64,000 nt of DNA from Thinopyrum elongatum. Lineage: Eukaryota > Streptophyta > Magnoliopsida > Poales > Poaceae. The stretch lies in NCBI GenBank assembly GCA_011799875.1, contig CM022302.1, forward strand, positions 323,561,114 to 323,625,113. Reading direction: 5' to 3'. The notes below the pieces were generated by a model. That model ran no database searches. It had not been told where the DNA came from and saw nothing but the letters and a program-made list of their open reading frames with translations. Positions 33,842 to 42,640 of this stretch are shown piece by piece (within the stretch, counting starts at the first letter, position 1; each line of letters begins with the position of its first letter). A program made the position numbers and the translations under genes.

Positions 33842-34144
33842 GATTTCCAGGTTGTTTGATGAGATTTTACCAGTTTTTGTAGTCTAGATCATCATATCCT
33901 AACCAATCTAAGCCTTTTGGAGTTTTCTGTTTGGTGTTTTGCTTTGTTCAATTTGCTATTGCATCATCATGTTGAGTTGCTAGCTTTAGCATCTAGTCCT
34001 TTATAGTTTCGAGTTATGTTCATAAATTGTCACGCCGCCGCTGCACCATCTTCATCGCCGCAGTCATGTACCACTACCGCACCATATTCATCTCCACTGC
34101 CATATACCTCCATCGCATATCCGCCACCAATCCGAGTCCATATA
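33842..34144 (+). other. Primer site and leader of a plus-strand gypsy element
   Basis: Starts with the TGGTATCAGA primer site and continues as an AT-rich leader. It is cut at 34145 by the LTR of the minus-strand element. No ORF of note. Confidence 0.55.
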
Positions 34145-35113
34145 TGATATAGGGTGGAACCCTAATGGCTGATCTTTCACGAAGTGGAGGGGGATTTCTC
34201 GAAGAACACATAGAACACATGAAAAAACGGGGATAAATCACAAGAGGAACACTCAAGAACAACTCCCATCACATATCCACTAGACTCAAATCCACACAAG
34301 ATTCACAAATTTACATGAACAACAAAGGCAAAGATACATGGTAGAGTTCGTCCCAAATCCAAGAGGAGATGAAGTCTTGATGATCTAGATGATCCTTCCC
34401 ACGATGGGGGTCTTGAATCCCTCAGGATATTCTCACATGGAGGCCTTAAACTCCATGGGAGTGTCTCTCTCTCTCTCTCCAGAGGAGTAGTGGTAGGAGC
34501 AAGGCTCAACTAGATGAGCCAACACTTTGCTAACCCTAGAGATGAGGTGGGGGAAGAGTATATATAGGCTAGTCCATGAAGGGGTAAGTGAGAGAAGGGG
34601 ATACATGGGCCTCTGGCCCGTCTCTATGTGCAGGCAGGCACCGGATGTCTGGGCTAGGGGCCAGATGTCCGGCAGTTCGCGAGACGCCGGATGTCTGGGG
34701 CACGGGCCAAATGTCCGCCTAGCATTGGCCTTCGCTGATGTACTTGTGGCACCGGATTTCCAGGGGAAGATCGGATGTCCGGGCGTTGCTGAGGCGCCGA
34801 ATGTCCAAGGTTGCGCCGGATGTCCGGCCACTATAGCTTTAGCAGCATCATCTTCTTCCGTCGTCGCTTCCATGGTTCCCTCGCAGATGGTGTAGTTGTG
34901 CCTTGGCGCTTACACTCCTCGACATCCGTGAAGTTCTGGCAATAGCTATGCATGCACATGAGAGGAGTATCAAGTAGTATACCATCCTCGAAGGGGTCAC
35001 GCGAACACGTGTAAAGGAGACAATTCACCTTTTTGTATGTGAAGTGGATGTTGCACGTGTCACTTGCCGAATGGACTCTTGACATGGTGATGTCTGTAGG
35101 ATGCTCCGCATCA
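34145..35113 (-). repeat. 3' LTR of the minus-strand element (969 bp)
   Basis: Minus-strand start TGATGCGGAGCATCC and end CCACCCTATATCA. The promoter 'CCTATATATACTCTTCCCCC' lies near 34549-34568. Upstream of it (34640-34830) six imperfect copies of the 10-12 bp motif CCGGACATCCGG form a repeat block. A (CT)n run at 34465-34482 lies in the transcribed part. Confidence 0.7.
34630..34835. repeat. CCGGATGTCCGG motif block in LTR U3
   Basis: Variants of the palindrome CCGGATGTCCGG occur about six times. Two more occur at 40345-40400, before the gag fragment. As repeated palindromes in a U3 region they may be enhancer elements; this is inference. Confidence 0.6.
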
Positions 35114-35221
35114 TGCGCTCCCCCTTGGGAAAGATCCGCCCTCGGATCAAAATCCTAGTCACCATGGGAAAGAGATGGCTTCGCCGTGTAGAAGTGTATG
35201 CTCACCAAGTACTCATCATCT

Positions 35222-36928
35222 TTATGCTCGAAATGGGCACTCTCCAATGTCGCACCGTCTAGTGATTCCTTCAAAAGGAGCAAGGACACAAACACTTGGA
35301 AAAAAAATGTGGTTAGCGTTAGTGCAAAACCAATCATTCAAGTGGTGATTCACTGAAAAAGTGTCGTCATCATGCATAAGATATGGTGTGACAAAGGATT
35401 GCGGCAAGTCATGTAAGCATATGAATTGAGCATAATAGAATGCATCATGGAAACAAGCATGCAAATGGTAGGTAGATATGCTAATATGGGTCACAATAGA
35501 ACAAGCATCTACCTCAAGGTCATAGCATGCATGCACAAAGCCTTCAATAAATGGTCTATGGTATGCATATGAATCATTCATAACACCAAAGAAGATGATA
35601 TGTCTAAACACATGGGTCAAGTGCAAGACAATCCAAGCATAACGTGCATAGTGTGTAGTGAAAATAGTGTGGCACTTAACATAATAGAGAGAGCAATTGT
35701 TCATCATGTGTGAGGCAATGAAGGCAAGCATGTAGCAATCAATGGGGCATGACATATGGGAAGAATTGACATTGTAGCAACCAAACATATGATAGGAGTA
35801 AGTAATCCACAAGTACGATGCAACATACAAGGCATGTATATCATGAGGCATGGCAATGTGGCAAAGATAAGTCGAAGCAAGAACTCTAGCGTGTGTGCAA
35901 TGTGTCATGGCGCAAGCAACACATGAAGTATGATCCACAATATTCATGCTCAAAAAGGATGTCACCTTGAAAGTGTGTCCTTGTGCGTCCATGCCGAAGT
36001 GGTAGGAAATGTGGTGTAGAAGTGCGTGGGACGAAGGTGGTTCACTCTCAAGAGCTCGGATTGTCAACTCGCGTGAAGTGGAAGTTGAGACGAACTCCAA
36101 GTATCCTACACATGCATGTACAAAGGCAAAGAATGTATGCGCGTGGTAGATAAACACACCATCCATCATGATGGTTCTCTTCGCTTGCATATAACCATTA
36201 CAAACACAAGTGCATGAATAATATGATGTAACAATCTTTATGTTCATGACACTATGCATATGGTGCAAACAAGTAAGACAAGCATGCTTCACAAAAAATA
36301 TGTCAAAATCTCCAAATATATGCGAGAATGCTATGGGGGCAATCTCATTAGCAAGACTAAAATCATTGTTGCACTTAATACGTGGCAAATCATCTAGCAT
36401 GAGAGAGGCAACATATGGAGATATATGACAAGAAGCAGTAGGAATCATGTGCAAATCATGGCAATGGTTGTCATGAACCGCATGAAACAAGCAAGTATGA
36501 ATCATCGGTGATGCAACATAAACAAGCATAGAAATCAAGTCGTGCAAACTAGTGGAGCAAAGATGCAACACACTAGAGGAGATCATGGCAATCATGTCAT
36601 GTGAGAAAATAGTAGATATAGGCAATGCACATGACATATCGCAAGCACGAGAACAATGCATGACCAAAGTATCATCATAGGTATGGGTCACAAATGGAAC
36701 ATGGCAATAACAAGCAATATCACCACCAAACTTGCAAATACACATACAAGTACTAGAATCAAGGATCATGTGAAATGCAAAGCATGGTTCACCAAAGCAT
36801 GTCATCCTAATGGGAATGAGCGTATCATTCAAAGTGAACATGGCAAGATGGGCATAGAATATGTAATGGACAATAACCCATAACCATGTGAGGGCCATGT
36901 AGAAGAAATGCGCGAAGTTCTTACGCAA
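35222..36928 (-). CDS. 568-aa Cys/His/Met/Tyr-rich ORF of unknown function
   Basis: An uninterrupted minus-strand frame ending 93 bp before the polypurine tract, so it occupies the accessory position between pol and 3' LTR. Composition is striking: many Cys, His, Met, Ser and Tyr, few Lys ('ICKFGGDIACYCHVPFVTHT', 'HDNHCHDLHMIPTASCHISP'). Hydrophobic runs occur, including the N-terminal 'MALTWLWVIVHYIFYAHLAM', but no clear signal peptide or known domain. A module with 'SHIFGDFD' and 'STSTSRELTIRALES' is repeated in the decayed upstream copy (37000-37380). It may be a real TE-borne protein or the result of CATG-rich repetitive DNA that happens to lack stops; 568 codons by chance in a decayed region is unlikely but not excluded. 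Confidence 0.45.
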   Translation of the reverse strand: MRKNFAHFFYMALTWLWVIVHYIFYAHLAMFTLNDTLIPIRMTCFGEPCFAFHMILDSSTCMCICKFGGDIACYCHVPFVTHTYDDTLVMHCSRACDMSCALPISTIFSHDMIAMISSSVLHLCSTSLHDLISMLVYVASPMIHTCLFHAVHDNHCHDLHMIPTASCHISPYVASLMLDDLPRIKCNNDFSLANEIAPIAFSHIFGDFDIFFVKHACLTCLHHMHSVMNIKIVTSYYSCTCVCNGYMQAKRTIMMDGVFIYHAHTFFAFVHACVGYLEFVSTSTSRELTIRALESEPPSSHALLHHISYHFGMDAQGHTFKVTSFLSMNIVDHTSCVACAMTHCTHARVLASTYLCHIAMPHDIHALYVASYLWITYSYHMFGCYNVNSSHMSCPIDCYMLAFIASHMMNNCSLYYVKCHTIFTTHYARYAWIVLHLTHVFRHIIFFGVMNDSYAYHRPFIEGFVHACYDLEVDACSIVTHISISTYHLHACFHDAFYYAQFICLHDLPQSFVTPYLMHDDDTFSVNHHLNDWFCTNANHIFFPSVCVLAPFEGITRRCDIGECPFRA

Positions 36929-38597
36929 AGAGGTGGGTGGAAGTTAAGAACTCCATGGTGGCACATGTCTTCATTGCTCTCTAGATCTCGTTTAGTCAAC
37001 TCGTGCGCTTGTGAGGTTGACGAGTAAGTTTGATGACGTACACAAGAAATACACAAATGTAAGAAAGTATGTGATGGTAAATGTACACATTGTCCATCAT
37101 GATATGTATGTGCACATGAGAGTTAGCACAACATAAGAATGCTCAAAGAAATTTGAGGCACAATAGAGAAATATGTCATCCACCATGAAAGAATAGTTGT
37201 TATGTATAACACGACGGGGACACAAATTGAGTATGCAAGTATATGGCACAACAATATCATTGTTATTCATGGGGAGCATATTGTGCACAAAATCATGGGA
37301 ATGATGCAATGGATGGGATGGATCAAAATCTCCTAAAATGTATGAGGAAACTATGGGGGTCTCCTCATGAGCAATAGCGGAAGCATTATATGGAGACAAT
37401 TGAAAACATGGCAAACAATGTCTGTCCGAAGCTAGGTGGTCATGGCATGGCATATGATGGACATGATGCAAAGGGTCAATACAATCACAAGAAAAGAAAA
37501 TGCCAATAACCAAGGGTTTTCATATATGGCATATGTGCAAATTGGGTTTATTTTAATGGCATATGCATAGTTACTACGATGAGATTGCAAAGATGCGATA
37601 TGGTTGATCTCATGCATATCGTATGACAAGTTAAGTGGATTGTCAAACATGATGTGACTGAGAGAATTCTCACAAGAAATCCTATGCAACATAGCATCAC
37701 AGATAATAGACTCCACATGGCAATCATCAAACTCATCATAAATGGGTATCATTGCATGGGGAAATCATACTAGCATGGAGCATGGTAATAGGTGGATCAA
37801 CATCATGCAAGCAATCAATATCCACTAGTGGGACAAGAGCATCACCTTCAACTATGTTACCTTTGTCATTCCACTCATGTGGTGTAGGTATGGTGGCAAA
37901 GACCAAATCATGGTTATCTACATCTTGATGGAACCATGTGGGGATGCATCATATTCCACTATGGCCATTGTCTTGTCCAAAGGAAGGATGATGTCGTCAA
38001 GAATTGGTGCATCATCACCAAATGAGAAGACACAATAAAGGTAGAGGTTAAGTCATTAGAGTTCAAAATGGCCTCACAAGACCTATCAACTTCCTCTCTC
38101 AACTCTTGTGGTGGTTCACACACTCCCTCAACAAAGGTGTACTCAAAGTCACATATGGTGGAGTCACTCATCTCACTCAAGTGGTGGGGATTGTGTCTCC
38201 TCACATGGGAATTGGGGAATCTCATCATATATGGGGCTAGTGGTGAAGTCACTCTCGCTCTCAATATGGTTGCATAAGTCTATCAACTCATCTCATGCGC
38301 TGCCGTGGTAAAAAGGAAAATCCCATGCTCAACCATCTCGTCACCGTAGCCGTGGATGAAGGCCGAAGATGGCACATCATTACTCGCCTCCATGACCGAA
38401 GGGAAAATCCCATGCTCGATCATCTCACTCTCATCTCCAAAGATGGAAACACCATCCTTGCTCGCCACCATTTCGCTCGCCTCGAAAGCATGTTCATTGA
38501 GAGGCTCCGTAGTCGTCATCACCGCGCCATCTTCAAAAAGAGTGGTGGTAGACTCGGCATCGTCAATGCCACAAAGAGGGATGGTGATGAAGATCAT
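36829..38597 (-). pseudogene. Decayed upstream part of the Cys/His-rich ORF region
   Basis: Pieces in different frames: 38283-38597 ('STTTLFEDGAVMTTTEPLNE'), 37959-38264 ('HHLSEMSDSTICDFEYTFVE', 'DRSCEAILNSNDLTSTFIVS'), 37432-37752, 37097-37513 ('EETPIVSSYILGDFD') and 36829-37056 ('STSQAHELTKRDLESNED'). The last two repeat modules of the 568-aa ORF, about 930-1020 bp away. Stops and shifts break it. I know of similar uncharacterised sequences in Triticeae gypsy elements but no function. Confidence 0.45.
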
Positions 38598-38792
38598 GAG
38601 GACATGGCTACCTTGGATATGATCATAAATATTGCATATGCGTATTTATTTGAGGTGATTTCTGATAAAAGTTATGCAATAAGTTATTCATGCTATACAG
38701 AACAAAAGTACTTCACCTCCTTTTGTTTCATGCGTAATTACAGAACTACCGACACCTGTATAGTCCACATATGAAGATAAGGGAAAAGGAGA

Positions 38793-39583
38793 TGTCTAGG
38801 TGTTGTTCAAGAAGTTCTCTCACGTCACTTTTAGCCCAAGAGAAGATAGAGTCCAAGTCTCTCACGTTCTGGTCCCAGATTTAGACTTCATAGACATATC
38901 TGACTCAAAACGCCAAGAACTTTTGCATTCGAACTTCGAATTGGGTGATTCTTTTTTTTGTTGGAAATTTTATTTCGTGCACTTTTCAACCCAACTGATT
39001 TCACCTTCAAATTCGTCCGGAGCATGGGGATATTGACGAAACAATCTGACGCTGCAGTAGAATCCAAGTCAACCTACAAGTCCAAAGGTGTTGCATCACC
39101 TCCACTTGGGCCCATGGGCCATGTACAACCTAGTGATAGTTTTAGGCCGCCTTGGGACGTCCTCCCACCTCCTTGGTTGCCACCCCTTGCTCCTATATCA
39201 GTAGATCAATCTAGTAGCTTTTTTCTTGGGTTTTGTTAAGATTAAAAGTTTGCCATAGCTGCAACTTTGCGTCCTTCATTTGTGTTCTATGACCAGACCA
39301 AGACGTCACAGAAACCCACTTTCATTAATAAAGCTTTCCTCTTACATTCGCAATATTCAGATTGCAATTTAAGTTTCTTGCTCGTTCTTCGTTTTTGTGC
39401 AGGAAATAGACCTTCGTGGTCAGGTTGATCGTGCTCCGGCATGGTTAATAACCTCTTAGAGTTGGTTTAGCGATTGCTAAGGTGCAACATCCTCGCATGT
39501 TCGTAGTCGGGTCATCAGCGTGTACTCCACCGAAAATGATAGCCAACATCTCATCGAAAGACGGGACACCTTTTCCCATATCA
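38793..39583 (+). repeat. Plus-strand gypsy LTR (791 bp)
   Basis: Starts TGTCTAGGTGTTGTTC after a purine-rich tract (AAGATAAGGGAAAAGGAGA) and ends CCCATATCA. The right half matches the LTR ending at 33841. The purine tract suggests it is a 3' LTR. It interrupts the minus-strand gag fragment that continues at 39584. AATAAAGC lies at about 39329. Confidence 0.65.
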
Positions 39584-40230
39584 GAAGTCAAACTTGGGAG
39601 CGTCGTCTTGGAGCTCGTCGGGCTTTTACATGGTGGTGGTACTATCCTCATGCTCGTTGTCGTTGAGCTTGGTCATCGCGAAGTATGCTTGGGGTGGAGA
39701 AGCCTTGGCCTTCATGAGTTCTTGTTGTGCCTTGTGAGCACCAATGGTGACTATGTCGAGAGACTCGTAGTTCTTGAGGAAGATAGTCTTGGAGATATTG
39801 TTGTTCAATCCCATCATAAAGTGGAACTTCATCGAAATGGGGTCATCCACGCCGGCTCTTGGCAAGGCTTTTTTCATCTCCTTGATGTACTCGTTGATGG
39901 ACTTGGATCCTTGAATGGTGTTCTCCAATTGGCAAAGAAGATGTTTCGTGTAGGTGGAAGGCAAAAACTCTCACCGCATCGTTTTCTTCATCTTGGGCCA
40001 ACTCATGTTGAGGCTCTTCGAAGGTGTGCGAAGCCACCATGTCGATGCATAGTCGTCGAAGTTTCTTGTGGCGCACTTCACTTGATATTTGTAAGGCCCT
40101 TGATGTAGCTTGAGGTAGTTGTCCATCTTGAGATCCCACTCGAGATACTCCTCGGGGTCTTGAGTCCCACAGAAAGGAATCTCGTGGTGGGTATTGATGA
40201 CAATAGCTATCCAACGAGCTAAAGAACATA
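39584..40230 (-). pseudogene. gypsy gag fragment
   Basis: On the minus strand: 'HHEIPFCGTQDPEEYLEWD', 'ATRNFDDYASTWWLRTPSKS', then 'YTKHLLCQLENTIQGSKSIN' and 'YIKEMKKALPRAGVDDPISM', the retrotransposon capsid (Retrotrans_gag) pattern. The C-terminal side ends at 39584 where the plus-strand LTR begins. A frame change lies near 39965. Its element is not certain; it may be the 5' part of the element at 34145-38640. Confidence 0.65.
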
Positions 40231-40484
40231 AAAATCGGACTCCTGATGTGAAAGATATGGTCAAAAGAGTGAAACTTGGAAGGTTGACCGGGGGCGGAGC
40301 CCAGATTTTCGGGGCTGGCTATCCAGGACTGCAGCCATTTTTCTACTCTAGGTGCCAGATGTCCGGCCGGGACTCGGAATTCCGACCGGTGGCCCGGATG
40401 TCTGATTCAACGATTCGATTTCGACCTCGAAACTCGATCTAGGGCGAAAATTTTGTGATTTTGTGTCAAAATTGATGGGGAATG
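40231..40484. other. Untranslated remnant between gag fragment and LTR
   Basis: Contains two CCGGATGTCCGG-type motifs (40345-40400) and no coding frame. It may be LTR or leader sequence of the element that supplied the gag fragment. Confidence 0.4.
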
Positions 40485-41352
40485 TGTCGGCGTTGGAGTC
40501 GACGATCTATGGGGCGATGCATCCCCTTTCCTGGTTCGACAAGGGGGGTGCACCGAGCGCAAAGAGCAAGACGATGAGGGACGCAATGGTTTTTACCCAA
40601 GTTTGGGCAACTGAGAAGCATAAAACCCTACTCTTGCCTTGGTTTATTGATGGGTGTGTGCGAAGGTACACGGAGCGCTCTCCCCCGGCAAGTCGCAAAG
40701 GGAGGGCAGCTGCATGAATATGTATGCGTGAGGTTATGATGGGTTCAAACGCTGTAAAGGTTGCCCTGGTCCTCCTTTTATAGCTCAAGGTGTTACCACA
40801 GTGGCAAAAGGGTCATTACAGGGTGATTATATAGATACAGAACTATCATACCTAACTCTGCTAGTTAGGACAAAATGCATTAAATGCATTGCTAGGTGTC
40901 ATCAAGAGGATGAGCCCGGCAAGGTTGCCGCACCGCTTGCTCATCTACCTCTTATTAGCTTGACACGCCATTGGGACGGATGTCAATAAAGGTGATTTTC
41001 CTGCCGGTGAGCTGACACGTGCATGTGAGCTCCACTGCACCATCCGCGTGCTCGACACCTCACCAAATAGCTAACAGTTGACCGGTGAGGTGGAGCGCTG
41101 GCAGTTGAGGGGGATCCGCTTGCCGGGGGACTTGCTGGGCCTTCGTCTTGCCGGTCCTGCCTCGCCGGCAAGAACCTGCTTCTAGCACTTCATTGCTGCA
41201 TGTTATCTTGGTCTTCTTGATGCGCTCCTTGATCTCACAACGAGCTGGTTCTTTAACTTGGAGGCCATCACTAAGGCTTTAATTTGGCGGGAGAGCTACT
41301 ACTTGTTTGTGCATAAGTTGGGTATTACACAGCTATGTTTAATACACCGACT
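40485..41352 (-). repeat. Tat-type 3' LTR, minus strand (868 bp)
   Basis: Minus-strand end ...CCAACGCCGACA at 40485; start at 41352 reads AGTCGGTGTATTAAAC, where the first T of TGTCGG is changed to A. It is preceded on the minus strand by 'CCCACGGGCTCCA', a polypurine tract like that of Tat-P1. The TATA box is at 40772-40782 (TATAAAAGGAGG on the minus strand). It is therefore the 3' LTR of a minus-strand Tat element whose interior lies to the right. Confidence 0.75.
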
Positions 41353-41960
41353 GGAGCCCGTGGGCCTTGGTCACACGTGTTGTCGGGCATCGTTTGGCGA
41401 GGCCCCAACAATGCACAGATGAAACAATGTTGATTCTGGACGATGTTGATATGCTTTTGAGATCTTCTTTGCTTCTTCATTCAACTGGGCTTTAAGCTAG
41501 GCCCCAGCCTTCGTCTGGCATTGCTATTTTTCCTCTCCTCTTTTTTTTTAAAATAGCTTCCGTCATTTGCGTCAGAAACCGGGGGCGTACTCGTACGTGG
41601 GTTGCAATCAGGCTCGACTTGGGCGAGCCCACTACCATGCGCAACTTGAGGTAATTGCTGCCCTGTCATTGCTCCCTCCTTTACTGCAACTTACTCGGGG
41701 CATGGGATTGGTGCAGAAGGGCGGTCGTGGTGGCAGTGCCTTAATTAGAGGAGCCAGAACGCCGGATTGGTGAGGCTGGGCGGCTCGTGAAGTAAAGCGC
41801 TCGCCAGGGGCACATGGCGCAGGATTGGGGAAGCGGGGCATTTTCCCTAGGGTAGTGGAGAGCTAGCCCCCGTGCCCTCGCTTCTAAAAGGGGGAGGTGT
41901 GTGGCAGGCGATGCTCATTCATCTCCTTCTCCTTCGCTGGTCCTTTCTACTTCTATCATC
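41353..41960. other. Spacer between Tat-type LTR and B3 gene
   Basis: Begins with the polypurine tract (minus strand). A C/T-rich leader and a weak TATA-like 'TTCTAAAAGGGGGAGG' (41882-41897) lie 65-80 bp before the B3 ATG. A short stretch near 41453-41483 ('GAGATCTTCTTTGCTTCTTC') also occurs in the Tat-M1 LTR at 6876. No ORF I support. Confidence 0.4.
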
Positions 41961-42616
41961 ATGGCGAGAGGAAGAAGCCGCTCCCGTGCTTCCACCATGG
42001 CGACGAGAGCTTCCCCTCGAAGTCATGCCTTTGCTTCGGCTGCGGCTGCGGAGGCTAGTTCTAGCGCTCGCGACGGAGGCGCGGGGCGAGGTCGTGGTCG
42101 AGGAGGGCGGACCGGGGCATTAGCGGTTCCACATCCTACGGCCCTGCCCACGGCGGAAGGCCACATGGAGGGACCATGCTTGAGGTCATCGTTGAGCTGA
42201 GTGACCCACCAAGGAGCAGGCTGCGGATCCCTTGCCCTTTCGCTAGGGTGATGGAGACGGACCAACCGTTTGGGTTTTGGCTGTGCGTAAACGGCTGCAT
42301 CAATGGCGCCGTTTGGGTGGACTTGAAGTTCCCCGCCAACGGCGTCATGTACCTCACCCGAGGGTGGAAATCCTTCGCGCACGCTCATTACTTGGCGGAG
42401 GGGCACTTCCTCCACTTCCAGCTGGTGGAGGCCGACACGATCTCCGTGGAGATCTTCGGGGCTGCAGGCAATCGTCTAGGGTGCTGCACGGAGAGCTCGA
42501 GCGGTGACGAAAGCTCCCCCTCGAGTGACAGCGACAAGGAGGACACCAATGGTGAATACAACGACGGCGGGCATCCGGTCGTCAAGTCCGAAGACGGCGA
42601 CTCGGACTCCGGCTGA
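41961..42616 (+). pseudogene. B3-domain protein gene next to a Tat-type LTR, one frameshift
   Basis: From the ATG at 41961 the frame reads a basic, Ser/Arg/Ala-rich head ('MARGRSRSRASTMATRASP', 'GGAGRGRGRGGRTGALAVP'). A net loss of one base near 42171-42178 shifts to the frame 42176-42616, which can also start at its own ATG to give 146 residues. That frame holds a full B3 domain at about residues 15-105: 'RLRIPCPFARVMETDQPF', 'VDLKFPANGVMYLTRGWKSF', 'HYLAEGHFLHFQLVEADTI'. It ends in an acidic Ser/Asp/Glu tail. B3 domains bind DNA. It lies on the plus strand downstream of a minus-strand Tat 3' LTR, the position of an antisense ORF in this lineage. Confidence 0.7.
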
Positions 42617-42640
42617 ACATCGGTGGCACCATCATCACCA

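Larger units (their letters stand above)
34145..38640 (-). mobile_element. Minus-strand LTR element with Cys/His/Met-rich internal region
   Basis: A 3' LTR (34145-35113) with TGAT...ATCA ends is preceded on the minus strand by a polypurine tract (CCCAAGGGGGAGCGCA, 35114-35129). Upstream lies about 3.5 kb of internal sequence with one long intact ORF (35222-36928) and decayed frames of the same character to about 38600. No gag, protease or RT is visible in this piece; the gag fragment at 39584-40230 on the same strand could belong to it. Target duplication would be ATATA (34140-34144); the partner was not found. Confidence 0.6.

Noticed and set aside
38295..38774. Plus-strand 159-codon ORF
   Set aside because: Opposite-strand shadow of the decayed Cys/His-region frames, and it runs on into the purine tract before the LTR at 38793.
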